NCBI RefSeq assembly: GCF_000264905.1
Contig: NW_006763146.1
Coordinates: 832,884-896,883 of the forward strand
From: Stereum hirsutum FP-91666 SS1
Taxonomy: Eukaryota > Basidiomycota > Agaricomycetes > Russulales > Stereaceae
DNA length: 64,000 nucleotides
Reading direction: 5' to 3'
Positions 1 to 11,940 of the stretch are shown piece by piece. Below the pieces are notes generated by a model, which saw only the letters and a program-made list of their open reading frames with translations, was not told the DNA's origin and searched no databases. The position numbers and the translations under genes are program-made. Numbering within the stretch: position 1 is the stretch's first letter; each line of letters begins with the position of its first letter.

Positions 1-1348
1 TGACGGCTTCATCGTCTCGGACAGTGATCGACGGCCAAATCATGGTTATGCAACATAGCCGTGCTACACAGGGAGTGTCCTCTGCTCGTTCTGCATCCTC
101 ATCGACTTCTTCGTCCACGGCATGGGTCTGGTCAGGTGGATATGCTGTGGGGGCACGTTCTATGAAGGGTTCTGCGACTATTAGGACGGACAGTTCTCCG
201 GAAATCACAGTATCTGGGCCTCTGGTTCGTAAACTCATGCCCGGCTCGCATCTGTGCACGGTCCACGCAGCGGAACATCTCTCCCCAGAGCATATGCTCA
301 ATGTCAACTCTCTGGGAAGTACATACAGCATAGATGAATGCGAGTTGGAGGTCATATCTAAGGAGATATGGAGTATAGTGGAGAAAGGGGACCGTCGGGG
401 ACTATCGTTTCCGATTGCAAAGAGCTGCTCGGGCTTTCCTTACAGGACGAATAACGGTACTGTGCATTTCCTTTGCAGTGAAAGGTTTTATTACTAACGG
501 TTCTTTCCTTTCGTCAGGTCAGCTTGCTCTTGAATGCGTACCCGGCTCACAGCAGTTGTCAAAACAAGGGTCGACAGGAAAACATGCGACTCTTTTTTGT
601 CATCTCTGCCAGAAGGATGTCTCGAACGGGACTACGACTGATGCATTCAGGTCGCATGTCAGTCGGCACAACATACATCACATACTGAAGACCGGTGCAT
701 GCGGATGCGTAGATTGCTCTGCCGTTCATTGGGTGAGTTCTTATCCAATTCTTATTGCTCATTATACGTTCCAACCAATCGAGTTGTCTGTAGACGACTA
801 CCCACCCTATACTCTGTGCGTATTGTGGTGAACCGGATGATCCCGACTGTGCCGTTGTCCTTCGTGTCGAACCAGACGGAACCCGTCACTCACACGAGTG
901 CAAATGTCGCTACAAACCTGAAGGAGGCCTTCCTTACATGCTTGCTGCGAAAGGGACGAAGAAGAATCAGTCACGGAATGTACCAATACCTTGCGAACTC
1001 TGCCCCGAATCCACAACCCTCAAGTCTCACCTTAGAGACGGGATATGGAGGTATAATATGGATAGTCATATTCGAGGGAAGCATTCCGAGTACGCATCCC
1101 CCAGCCTTAGAACCACCACTCTTAAACGACTACCGATGGCGTTGTGGGAGGATATGAGAACGACGCAGGAAGAGGAGGAGGCACTGGAGATTCCCAGACA
1201 TTTACGTTGGTCATCATTCACTCATTTCATTCAAGAGAGGGAAGGAGGCGACATCCATGATGGCGGGTTAGCTAAGCCTAACGGTAAAAGGGCTAATCCT
1301 GGGTATAGCGGGGGTAGCAGTGCTAAACGAGCGCGAAAAGTTGCTTGA
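1..1348 (+). CDS. C2H2-like zinc-finger protein, 5' end outside window
   Basis: Exons read as <1-456, 518-732 and 794-1348 (stop 1346-1348). Both introns are 61 nt with GT..AG ends and keep frame. The first ~150 residues are Ser-rich, and the frame is open to the window edge, so the start is unknown; in-frame ATGs lie at 42 and 48. The C-terminal half carries three Cys/His clusters: FCHLCQKDV followed by HVSRHNIHH, CAYCGEPDDPDC followed by HSHECKC, and CELCPES followed by HIRGKH. These look like degenerate C2H2 or BED-type fingers, which suggests nucleic-acid binding. The family was not recognised. It could be a host regulator or a domesticated transposon-derived finger protein; the gene-poor, repeat-bearing DNA next door fits the second. 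The 5' exon is the weakest part of the model. Confidence 0.5.
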
Positions 1349-3967
1349 GAGTTTGCTGCTTTGTTCTTGTACACGTTAAAAGATATTCATGGCTGCTGCC
1401 CATCGTACTTTATGCTTATATATTTTTGACTCATATCATGATATACGTTACAGTGGTCCCCAGAAAAAAAATCTGAGAACCTCGACTGCTGGAACACAAA
1501 CTACGGTACATGCGAGGGGGGAGCACACCCAGTGTGGCAACGGCTCGCCACTCGAGCCGGACCTGACGAGCGGCGCGAAGCCACGCGAGATTACGTACTC
1601 CGTCCGGAACAAAATACCTGTCACGGAATCGAATCCCGCTTGCCTCTTGACGAGATTGGAACGGTTCGTTCGTCGATAATTATAACATTAATAGCGCGAT
1701 ACGTGGGTCGTCAGGTGGAGACACTGGACAGGCAGGAAGGAGACATGCGTTGGTTGACCAGAAGGCCTCGAGCTCGCTGTTTCACGTCACGAAGAAGTTG
1801 TGCCGATGTAGGTCTTCTTGTCCGTGGATCACCTTGTGGCGCACACTACTACTAGCATTCTGCAACCGCGTCTTCTTCGAAGACAGGGCACACTGTCGCT
1901 CGCAAAAAGTACTCAAGGAGCTCCGTCGGCCGGCCAGCCATATGAGAAGACCAGTCTGAGACGAGTGAGAGGATGGTGAAGAGCTCGAAGCTTGAAGACT
2001 CGGAGATATTTTTGTTAGCGGGTCCGAGGTATTAAATTGAGGGGTCCGAGGTACTATGATGAAGACGTCTCGAGAATCGAATTAAACAAGCTCCAACGTA
2101 GCCGTAAGTAGTGTGGAATAACCAGAGCCTGCGCCGGTTCGCCGTCCATTTTGAACGCACGACCGTCGCGCGAACTTGAATATACAATGATTGAGTCCGA
2201 GTCCGTGTCCAGTGGGTACATACATAGATCCACGAAGTGTCCCTCTTCAAACTACGTATCAAGCAGGAAGCTGTCCAGCCGTCCGAAGCCGTCAATGTCA
2301 CAGATGCCCTATCTGATATGCCATGAATAGTAGGAGAGTCAGTACTCCTGAGCTGGAATGATTCATGGTACCGTCGAAGACTCGAAGGTGACGGTCGCCG
2401 TCTGACTTACTAGCAGCCTAACAGAGTTCCGTCCAAATTTACCTGGTACGTGATGAATACCAAGTGACGAGACATCCAAATCATGCCGTCGAAGCGCATG
2501 ACCTAGCAAAGCATCCTATCTGATAGTAAAGCCACCAGAAATAGCCAAGATCATCATTTGACCGTAAACGCTCCTCCGAAGTAAGCACGAAATGTGAAGA
2601 GTCCGAGGTCGACTTGGAGATAGACTGTAGCGAACACTTCCGTGTGATGCTTCGTCACGGTCGTAACGGCTAGACGATGACATGTCGAAGAAGGGGACTG
2701 TTTCGACGTTCGATGCGAACTGGAAATAATTATACGGTTCGGTTCAGTGGTTGAGACGCATGGCACGAGGCGCACGGAGCGGGGACGTACGATGGTGAGA
2801 ACGACTAACGACAAAATCAAGTAGAACCACAGATGCCCTCGAGCCGCCCAGACTGGATAAATTCCAAAGGATGTGGAAACTCTGACGTAGGTTAGGCGGC
2901 GGATCCATGAAGCGGAAAGACACAAGAAAGCCCTAGTACTTGGTCTTTTCGCGATCAACAGATGGAGCTCGTTGCCATCATTTGTTCGCACAGGCCTGCG
3001 AGAAATACAAATGCCCCTTTGATTGTCGAAGATATTGAGCGGAAAGTCCGCTGGCAAGTTCAACATGACCGTCACGGTTTCGTTGGTGCCGGAAATACCC
3101 GTTCTCTCCCAGTGCCACCCTGCCGAAAATAGCTGCAATATTCCCAATAATCCATAAGTAATTTGGCCGCATTGAAGGCTCGTACACAGTGATACGATGT
3201 CAACACGGCAATAGAGTGGGCAAAACATACGATATACGTCGACTGGTTTCACATTTATCAGATAAGATTCGAGAGCCAGCCTCGGCCTTACCGACTCATC
3301 ATGACACCGACATTGACAGCGGGACTCGGAGATAGCGCAGATATTGCTCGTGTACATTAAGATCTCGACGGCTGCAATCGGACACGACTGAGGCATTTAT
3401 CTGATAAGACAAGGCTCGGATCTCATGCGTGTACACTGGAGATGGAGGTACATGGTGACGGATGCAGAAATGGAGGCGGAGGTAAAGGGGAGGGATTGAG
3501 GACAGCGTGTGGCAGCTGTGGAAGATTTCGAGAGCGAAAGACAAACGACGAAGAATGCAACAACGAACCCCTGGAGGTACGAGAACAGAAAGGATGGGGG
3601 ACTTCGGGGCATGATGCATGATGCATTGCAAGAATGTCGGGATAAAGTGAGACCAAACAGCGATAGAGGACTGCTGTGGTATGTTGTCAAACCATCTTAA
3701 GTTTACGTCGGAGTACTACGAGCCCGAGGCCGAGTCTTCTGGCAGCTTGTACATACAGCGGAGCACGTATAAGATTCCGATGAATCTCGAACCACTGGGT
3801 CACTTCGAGCTACTGGGCCATCCGTAGTACACCCCGAATGCCAGGAATCCGCGGAATAACCACGCCATGCCGTAGCACGCCCGTTCACAAATGAAAAACA
3901 TCCAGAATGGTGCGTTAATGAGTCGTTTCTTCTCCCAGTCCTTATTTCAGCGCTTCAAATTCAGTGC
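1349..3967. other. gene-poor spacer
   Basis: No spliced gene model with a recognisable family was found on either strand. The longest open frame is 280 codons on the minus strand (2554-3396), with no identifiable domain and no supporting splice structure. The stretch carries scattered copies of the motif TATCTGATA or near variants (about 2306, 2516, 3255, 3397). Confidence 0.5.
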
Positions 3968-4402
3968 TGGCCAAGTACTGTAGTTTTCCGCGCACAAGTT
4001 CGTGTCCCGTGTCCCATGGGGGCCGCGAACGAACTTGTGCCGCGGGACAGTCCCACCCCATTGACGTGCACGGAACTTGTAAGTAGGACAAACCAAAATT
4101 TGACCCAAATTTGACGAAAATGTGAATATATTTCAGGCTCCTAAATTGACCTCAGGAAGGCCTCCGAGACACACTTTGGGCTAGATTTTGCTACTGGGTG
4201 AGCTCTTCCACCCAAATTCAGAGGGTAAATGCCTGTTGAACGGTTACGAAAGGTCGTGTCCCTGCAAAAGCGTCGATGTTCACGAACATTGTCCCTTGTC
4301 CCGGTCTGCTTGCGAACCGGGACACGAATGGATTATGTCATCTCGGCAACGGCCGAGGGGCGGTGGCGTGAACTTGTGCGCGAAAAAGTACAGTATTGGC
4401 CA
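3968..4402. mobile_element. MITE-like element with ~33-bp terminal inverted repeats
   Basis: The left end reads TGGCCAAGTACTGTAG, then TTTTCCGCGCACAAGTTC. The right end, reverse-complemented, reads TGGCCAATACTGTA, then CTTTTTCGCGCACAAGTTC. They match over about 33 bp with one indel and a few substitutions. Just inside the left end is a perfect 12-bp inverted repeat, GCACAAGTTCGT (3992-4003) and ACGAACTTGTGC (4029-4040). GTCCC/GGGAC-type words recur inside. The element is 435 bp with no coding capacity, as expected of a non-autonomous DNA transposon. No target-site duplication was found, so the exact ends may shift by a few bases. Superfamily not assigned. Confidence 0.6.
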
Positions 4403-5404
4403 TCCGAGTCGTTCGAACCCTCTGCAAGACGAGAAAACTAGGTGACGATGCGAAAACCTCGAATCTTCGTATTCAAACTCGCTGGTCAGCTTGAGGGCGA
4501 TTAGTCAAGCTGAGTGCATATACGGAAACAAGGAAACAGGTTATTTTCAAGTTATTTTCCTACCGGAATTTGCCCCTATCGGAGTTGGCCAGTACGATTC
4601 CGGAAATCTCCGATTTCTCACACCCACTTCGTTCCTCAACGAGCGTTGCCTTTGATCACGTCTCTGCTTGTACACGCATCGCTACGTGTCAAAGGAACTG
4701 TGCTCATGACTTCACTTTGGTGTGGTGAGATCCTCGCGGAAATCCCAGCTGTGAGGGCCAACTTATACTTAATGAGGCCCACCGACCACGGTTCAACGGC
4801 CCTCCAATATTGACTTCTCCGAGCTGCCAGTTGGCAAGCAGCCAAGGGGCTTACGCTTCTGTTCTTTCTATTGACTACATCTTCCAGCTTGATATATAAC
4901 TGATTTATGAAGCAGAATAACATCAAGCGGCGGCGGTATCCGTACAGGTGGGAGTTTCTTTTCTACTTCAAGAGACAATGGGCGGTCTGACACCACGCAC
5001 CCCTTGATATTCAATCTCTTCCATACGCAATCGTCAGTTGACGATCCCGCACCTTCCATCTCTAGCTGTTCCCGCTCACAGAATAGATATCTCCACATGC
5101 GTGTGCGGTGAAACTCATCTTCTCCCGGTTGCCTAGAAGGCTGGGAAGTCCATACCCTGCCCGGATGTACGATAGAAGACCGTGTCTCATGCATACGCAT
5201 GGTCTTCTGCCAGGTTTCCTACTCACCTACTGGACGGGTACAAATAGATTGGAGCACGGCGTTTTTACACACATGCATTTCTTGCTAATTTTAGGCAATC
5301 TATCGTACATCCATCTTGGCTGTTGCCTCTCCATGCTTTCATCATTGTTTCAAACAATGGTGCAGGTACAGGGTAACTGCAGCGGATAGATGGGTTCTGC
5401 ACCG
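4403..5404. other. spacer upstream of the S10 carboxypeptidase gene
   Basis: Nothing codes convincingly here. A minus-strand frame at 4868-5200 (110 codons) has no recognisable domain. A perfect 8-bp inverted repeat (5174-5181 with 5201-5208) is the only structure noted. Confidence 0.45.
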
Positions 5405-5410
5405 TATAAA
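5405..5410 (+). promoter_or_regulatory. TATA box of the S10 carboxypeptidase gene
   Basis: TATAAA lies 81-86 bp upstream of the start codon at 5491, a usual distance for strongly expressed basidiomycete genes. Confidence 0.5.
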
Positions 5411-5490
5411 GATCGTGCTGTTTCGCTACATCGCGCGTCTCTCCTCCTCCCTGTTCAACCTGTTTGCATTGAGTCGCCCGACCATCTACG

Positions 5491-7698
5491 ATGATCTCCG
5501 CCGTAGTCCTCGTGACCACGGCACTAGTGTGGCCCATTCACGTGTTGAGTGGACAGATCCCTGTCGTGGATGGAGTTATTGGTGGTATACCTAGCACTCC
5601 CAACGCACTCGAGGATTCGGTCATCGAGAGCACCAGTGCCAGTGCTCCGACGCCAGGCAAGCTGCGCGTTACAGAGAATTCAGGCATCTGTGGTATGTGT
5701 CACACCCGCTGGCTGCTTTCTCACGAGGCCTCAACTGATGACTTCACCTTTGTACAGAAACGACGCCGGGTGTATATCAAGCTTCTGGATACGGTGATAT
5801 CTCAGCGAACGAGAGTATATGGTGCGTGATTCATCGTTCTAAAACTTGAATCAGGGTTCAACTTATGTGTGATAACGCAGGTTTTGGTTTTTCGAAGCAC
5901 GAAACAACCCAGAAACTGCTCCTTTGGTTACATGGTTTAACGGCGGGGTAAGTCTTTTTCGATTTCAATGCACGGCATTCGTTTCATAAACTACACATAG
6001 CCCGGAAGCTCCAGTATGATCGGTCTTCTCCAAGAATTAGGCCCATGCCGGATCAGCAACGACAGTACGACCGTATCACTCAACCCAGAGTCATGGAACG
6101 AAAATGCTAACGTGTACGCCCAACCGAACAACATTTTTGAATCCTTATTGGTTCTGATGCCAATGTTTTTTTTCTTCAGCATGTTCATCGACCAACCCGT
6201 CGGTGTAGGGTTCAGCTACGGTACCACGACGGTGGGCACATCACAGGAAGCGGCATCGGACGTTTGGGAGTTTCTCCAGATCTGGTTCAATGATACGAGG
6301 TTCAGCAAGTTCCAAGACAATGATTTCGCTGTTTGGACTGAGTCGTGAGTTCTTTGCTGTATGTTGCGAGTCTACCACCACTAACTAATCTTCTTCAGGT
6401 ATGGCGGGCATTATGGTCCTACCTTTGCGGCGTGAGATTCCTGGAAAAATCTTCGGCACCTAGGTATAGATACTGACATCATGTTCAATAGACACTTTTT
6501 GGACCAGAACGAAGCGATTGCTAACGGATCGATCTCTGGCATTCCATTGAACTTGAAGGCTCTTGGAGTTGGCGATGGGCTCACCGTGGGTTCCTTGCAT
6601 TTCTTCTTGATACAAGTATAGTATCCGATATACATGCAATTTAGGACCCGCTCTTGCAGTATCCCGGATACATAACTTACGCAGCCAGTAATCCGTAAGG
6701 AATTTCACCTTCGTCGTGTTGGTATCACGAGCTATATGCTGAAGGATGAACTTCGTAGATACCACCCATTGACTTCGGCTACCGCAATCTCACGTGGCAA
6801 CACTTCGTTCTATGAAGTGGGAGGATGTCAAGACCAGGTACACAGAACTCTGATTTCTTTCTCGCATTGTATGATTAACGCGGTTGTATGTATCCAGATC
6901 CAAGCTTGTTACGACACCGGTGCCACAAGCACTTGCTCCGCCGCACAAAGCTTCTGCAACAACAACATCCTTTCGCCCCTCGCTGGCAACTTCGATGTGT
7001 ACTATGTCCTCACGGCTAACCCTGATCCATATCCGCCTGATCTCACCCCTTTCCTCACAAACTCGACCATCGTGAGCCAGATTGGAGCGCAGGCTAAGTG
7101 GACGCAATCGAGCAATACTGTATACAGTAACTTTGCGAGAACGGGTGATTGGATGCATAACTCGAGGCCGGATTTGGAGAGGGTTATTGATTCGGGTGTA
7201 CGTGTCGAGTACTTAGCTTGGGGGTATCTCAGTCGCTGATCTGGTCTGACGATAAAACAACATATTGCCCTCAAACAGGTCCGCGTGCTTGTATACGACG
7301 GTGATGCTGTGAGTATATTTCTACCTCAATCATCAGCCGCCTTTTGTTCTGATGTTTGCCCTAGGACTACATCCTCAATCACGACGGTGTCGAAGCTATG
7401 GCGAGCACTTCTCTCTCAGGTCTTGCCTGTCTTTTCCCGCAATTAACGCCACGTATTATAGGTGAACGGACTCCAAACTCAATTCTCCGCCACCTTCGCT
7501 CAACAGGAATTCGCGAACTTCACCGTCAATGGCGTACCTGCTGGCCTTTTCAAGAATGCAGGGACTTTCTCTTACGTCCGCATTTTTGGCGCTGGACATG
7601 AGGTGCCCGCATATGAGTTCACCAATGTGCCCAGGGGTGCTGCGGCGTCGCAGTTCTTCAACCAGATCATGTCGAACCAGAGTCTCTCTGGGACATAA
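5491..7698 (+). CDS. secreted serine carboxypeptidase (peptidase family S10)
   Basis: Thirteen exons: 5491-5692, 5758-5821, 5881-5947, 6001-6113, 6180-6344, 6399-6431, 6492-6585, 6645-6694, 6759-6837, 6898-7197, 7279-7308, 7365-7400, 7462-7698; 489 aa. It removes C-terminal residues from peptides in the vacuole or outside the cell. The start codon precedes a hydrophobic N-terminus ([14 protein letters not shown]), a clear signal peptide. Family motifs: WFNGGPGSSS (oxyanion hole, across an exon junction), [19 protein letters not shown] with nucleophile Ser204 split by an intron, GDADYILN with catalytic Asp400, and GAGHEVP with catalytic His457. The triad is complete. Paired cysteines ([18 protein letters not shown]) fit disulfides. 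The intron at 7401-7461 needs a GC donor (GCGAGC) to keep frame. An oxidative and a hydrolytic secreted enzyme are thus neighbours. Confidence 0.93.
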
Positions 7699-8322
7699 GG
7701 GTAGATATTGAGGATGACTTTTCAAACTACGAGTAGGATAGGTGAGCTGAATACGTGCTCCACAGCTCTTCAAGTTATCTAACTGAAAAGCAGATATTGG
7801 TGTTAGCGTTGGGTGTGCCACACGACGGACGTACTCGAGCGTGTAGACTTTGTTGACTTCTGGCAGAAAATTCCAAGCTTTCCATGCATGTCAATAAAAC
7901 AATGACCCGAATACTCTCTATCTATGGTCGCAACGACTTCAGCGACCTCTTTCCTTGCTCCTTCCTCCCATCCAAATACTTGTTGATGGCCAGGTATGAG
8001 CGTTCTCAGTGGCGTCACATGTCAGCGATTGTTCGAGGGTCGTCCGGCTGGTCGCGCGTTCCATCATAACCTTTGTGTAAGGTTGTCTTGGCTCGTCTGC
8101 AACATGCTTCTCCGCAGGATTGCCTCGCTCTGGCGATAGGTATGGGCATGCAAGGTCATGCAATGTAACGATTGGGATTGGCTAGGAAGGTAGGTCGTTG
8201 GTCTTGGCAGTCGGCCGCCTATAATCTTTTCACCTTCGCCTGACCCGCCGCAGTCTGCATGACGGCGTTGGAACAACGAGCAGGGATACAGGTTGGGGTA
8301 ACTGTGCAAGAAGAGGTTACGG
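7699..8322. other. spacer between two secreted-enzyme genes
   Basis: About 620 bp holding the 3' flank of the carboxypeptidase gene and the 5' flank of the dioxygenase gene. No further gene is supported. Confidence 0.5.
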
Positions 8323-8330
8323 TATAAAAG
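8323..8330 (+). promoter_or_regulatory. TATA box of the intradiol dioxygenase gene
   Basis: TATAAAAG lies 70-77 bp upstream of the ATG at 8400. It is a strong match at normal spacing. Confidence 0.6.
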
Positions 8331-8399
8331 ATGGATGTTGTCGCAATATCAGACACTGCAAGCCCCTCCCACTTCGTATTGTTCTAGGCTTCTAGCACT

Positions 8400-9841
8400 A
8401 TGTTGAGCAAACTCCTTTGTGTTGCAGCATTCGTCTCCGTCGCTCTCGGTGCGTCCTCGTCAAATCATTTCGTACATTTTGCTACTGCTTCTAAGTGTTT
8501 GTTTGAACCAACAGGTCATGGGGCACCCCACGAACCTATCACTCACGCCCAAATCGCTCGCCGGGATCATTTTGGGAAGCGTTGTGCTGCAGCCTCCGGA
8601 GAGATGTTTGCTAAGAGGAAGGCTGCAAAACGCGATTTACTCACGAAGCGCTGGACTCCTCAGAATGATACTATTCAGAACACGACCTGCATCTTGGACA
8701 CTGACGTTACTCAGTGCGTCTTATTCCCTGACGATTTCTTCCGTCCACGCAAATGGATAATCTAACCTGCAACTGTGTGATGGCAGAGGCCCTTACCAGC
8801 TCGACGGAGACTTGATCAGACAAAATATTACTGGTATATTGATTGTTCTCTGTGCTACAGTCTGTCAAGCGACTGACGATGTCCCTATTGGTGTGTAGAC
8901 GGCGAGCCTGGTATCCCCATGTTCCTCGAGGTCGGCGTGCTCGACGTCAACACCTGCGAGCCCCTCGCCAATGCCTACGTCGACGTCTGGCACTGCAACT
9001 CTACCGGCTACTACTCTAAGTTCACTGGGGTCGATCCCAACATCGACCACTTCTGCGATACTTGCGACTGGGTATGTCTATGATACACGGCTCCTTGCGG
9101 TTTGAGCTAGACGAGATTGCTAATATGTGGTACCTTCTGGTTGATAGGATCTGGATCAGACAGATAATCTCACATTTTTGCGTGGCATCTATCCCACCGT
9201 GAGTGTCTCCGTCTCTTAGCCTCATTCCATGATGCTGAACGCAGGTCATCGCAGGATGACAACGGTGTTGTCGAATTCGCATCTGTCGTCCCTGGCTAGT
9301 AAGTCTTAACGCGACGTTGGTGATAAAATTGACTGACGGTACTACGAACTACGACGTCTGTTCTCCCAGCTATTGTGGGTCAACCCTTCATCATCACAAA
9401 GGCCGTATCTAACTAGACTTCCTTCCTCAGATGCCCGTGCCACCCATATCCACGCTCAAGTTTACAATAATGTGACTGTCGCCGAGAACGGCACTGTCAT
9501 GGTCACCGACAACCTCCTTCACACGTCGCAATTCTACCTACCCGACGAGTACGTTCACATCTCTGATTTTCCTTTCATGCACATACCCATTGATCCTCCA
9601 ACTTCACAGCTTCAACACCGTCATTGACACGATTTACCCTTACTCGCTTCACCCGCCGCTCCTCAACCGCACTCTCGATACCGAGGACACGACACTCGCG
9701 TCAGGCAACACCACCTTCGTTTCGCAGTATCTGGATGTAACTTACCTTGGGGATAGTATCGAGGATGGGATTATTGCGTATATTACTGTTGGGGTGAACT
9801 CTTCGACGACGGAGACAGGCGGTGGGGCTCCTCCATCCTGA
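8400..9841 (+). CDS. secreted intradiol ring-cleavage dioxygenase (catechol/protocatechuate type)
   Basis: Nine exons: 8400-8448, 8515-8713, 8787-8833, 8899-9071, 9148-9198, 9255-9298, 9370-9374, 9431-9548, 9610-9841; 305 aa. The product opens catechol-like rings between the two hydroxyls using non-haem Fe(III), probably acting outside the cell on lignin-derived aromatics. It begins MLSKLLCVAAFVSVALG (signal peptide), followed by a Lys/Arg-rich pro-region (RRDHFGKR, KRKAAKRD, KRW). Family landmarks: TQGPYQLDGDL, DVWHCNSTGYYS (first Tyr ligand), GIYPTDDNGVVEF, and PGYY-YARATHIHAQV with the second Tyr and both His ligands. The join before ATHIH only works with a 5-nt exon (CTATT). The C-terminal part has many N-glycosylation sites (NVT, NGT, NRT, NTT, NSS). 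Confidence 0.92.
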
Positions 9842-9950
9842 GATATGGACTATGGGGAACGTAGACAGGTTTCACTTTATACCCAGAAATGACCGCCGAG
9901 TAATGCTGTAATCATAATTTTATGATTCATTCAGTGGTCAAAGTGGCAGG

Positions 9951-9968
9951 GCCACACAACAGTGTGGC
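9951..9968. repeat. perfect hairpin downstream of the dioxygenase gene
   Basis: GCCACAC, a 4-nt loop, then GTGTGGC. It lies 110 bp past the dioxygenase stop and 210 bp before the CIAO1 start. It could be a transcript-end structure, a factor site or chance. Confidence 0.4.
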
Positions 9969-10177
9969 ACTAACTCCCGAACGGCCGACGGGTGGCGAGA
10001 ACTCTGGCCCGCACTGAGCTTTCTCTTCTCATCTACCATCTCATCATCGATTTCTGGAGAACACAAAGCCCAAAGCTTTATAGTCTTGTTTGCACACTAG
10101 CTGCTCGATTTCAGACCAACCAGCTCAGATATTTATCCGTATTATTCTGGCCTCAAGTTCTTGGTGCACTTGACAAC

Positions 10178-11636
10178 ATGCAAGCTATGGACGTCGATCT
10201 TCCATATCGTATCACCCCCATCGCTGAGCTCTCAGGTTCTTGTCTTTCTTGCTAACGCCCTTCTTCTTTATCTTACTATGCATCGCCGTATCTGATACTT
10301 TGCTCTCTTGGAATAGGTCACGACGACCGAGTGTGGCATGTTGCCTGGAACCCGACGAAACCCCTCCTCGCCACCTGCTCAGCCGATAAATCCGTCCGAC
10401 TGTATTCCTACACACCCTCTCCAACGCCCATCGACGACTCCCTTCCTGCTTCTTCTGGTTCTTCTACATACGCTTTCGATCTTCATGCAAGACTTTTGAC
10501 GGATCATAAGAAGACTGTAAGATCTGTTGCGTGGTCTCCGTCCGGGACTACTCTCGCCACAGGGTCATTCGACTCGACCATCGGGATCTGGCAACGAGAG
10601 AACGAGGATAACGATGGCGACGGTGGTGAAGATGGTGGTGGTCAGGGAGACGGAGAGGCTGGCTGGGAATGTATGGCTTCGTTAGAGGGGCATGAGACGG
10701 AATGTAAAAGCGTAGGCTTTTCAGCTTCGGGGAATTTGTTGGCAAGTTGTAGTAGGGACAAGACGGTTTGGGTGTGGGAGGGTGCGTATCCTCTTTTATC
10801 AAATACCCTATAGGAAGGCATTCAAGTGCTGACGTGCGGAGGTGTAGTCCATCCCGACGCCGATTTCGAATGTATGGGAGTGTTGATGGAGCATACGCAA
10901 GACGTCAAATCTATAGCATGGCATCCGAGGGAAGAGGTACGCATGTTTCTATCTACTGATCATTGTAAATCTGCCCTTCCATTTCGTACGATTCATCACC
11001 TATCCCACCCCAGCACAGATTCTTGCCTCTGCATCCTACGACGACACCATAAAGCTCTACCTCGACGACCCCGAAGAAGACTGGTTCTGCTTCCAAACTC
11101 TCGAAGGCCACACCTCCACCGTCTGGTCACTTGCCTGGTCGCCTAACGGGAAATACCTGGCTAGCGCATCGGATGATTGTACGGTACGGATATGGAAGAG
11201 AGTAGATGAGCATAAGTGGGAATGTGTGAGCGTATTGGAGGGACATGACAGGACTATTTATGGGGTAAGTTGGGGTGTAGGTAGTGCGATTAGGTCGAAG
11301 GAAGGGGAGGGAGAGAGGTTAGGGTGGTTGGCGAGTGCGGGAGGGGATGGAAGGATCAATGTTTGGGACCTCGAGGTGAGTATCTGATTTCGTGCTCTCT
11401 GTTCGCGATATCACGGTGAAGTTGACATTTTGACAAATATCTTCGTTTTGCAGGAACCTGTAGATGCAACACCCAAGTCTGCACCACATCACAAACTCAT
11501 TGCGCGGATTGAAAGTGCTCACGGCGTAGACGATGTGAATACTGTGGTATGGTGTCCGCGAAAGGGATACGAGAGCCTGTTAGCTACGGCCGGCGACGAT
11601 GGCGTTGCGAAAGTCTGGAAGATCCAAGGGTTATAG
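10178..11636 (+). CDS. ciao1: cytosolic iron-sulfur assembly protein CIAO1/Cia1 (WD40)
   Basis: Five exons: 10178-10235, 10317-10781, 10848-10936, 11019-11375, 11454-11636; 383 aa. Cia1 is the WD40 scaffold of the cytosolic iron-sulfur targeting complex (with Met18/MMS19 and Cia2) that delivers Fe-S clusters to apoproteins such as DNA polymerases and helicases. WD repeats run through the whole protein: [104 protein letters not shown] and a final [14 protein letters not shown]. This is the seven-blade order and length expected. An Asp/Gly/Glu-rich loop (10599-10664) expands one blade. The start could also be the second in-frame ATG at 10187. Confidence 0.93.
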
Positions 11637-11940
11637 ATATGTACGAGGTGTAGAAATACCAGGGCAATGTACGTGTATACTCGCAACTAAAATACTTGTA
11701 GCTGTAGTGAAACCTTTCATCACATCCTCAAGGCGCTGTGTCCAAAAAAAAACATCATTGATGGTTGCTGTCCGAACCCACTCAGGGGATTGGACATTCC
11801 CAATTCCATGATCAGCGAACTTGCGACGAAGCAGTTCGCAGGGAAAAGATAATACAGTGGTGATCAAAAACACTACATCTTACACCCAAACAGAAGATAT
11901 CCCCCTCAGGTAACGACATTCTAACATTTCTGGCCACGTC

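Noticed and set aside
1621..1645. T-loop-like sequence ATCGAATCCC suggesting a tRNA
   Set aside because: Stem bases do not pair and no anticodon or acceptor arm could be fitted around it.
2554..3396. 280-codon minus-strand open frame in a gene-poor region
   Set aside because: No recognisable domain, no signal or splice context, and Arg/Ser-rich composition typical of chance frames in this sequence.
5174..5208. Inverted repeat AGAAGACC / GGTCTTCT
   Set aside because: Only 8 bp with a 19-nt loop and isolated; expected by chance in 64 kb.
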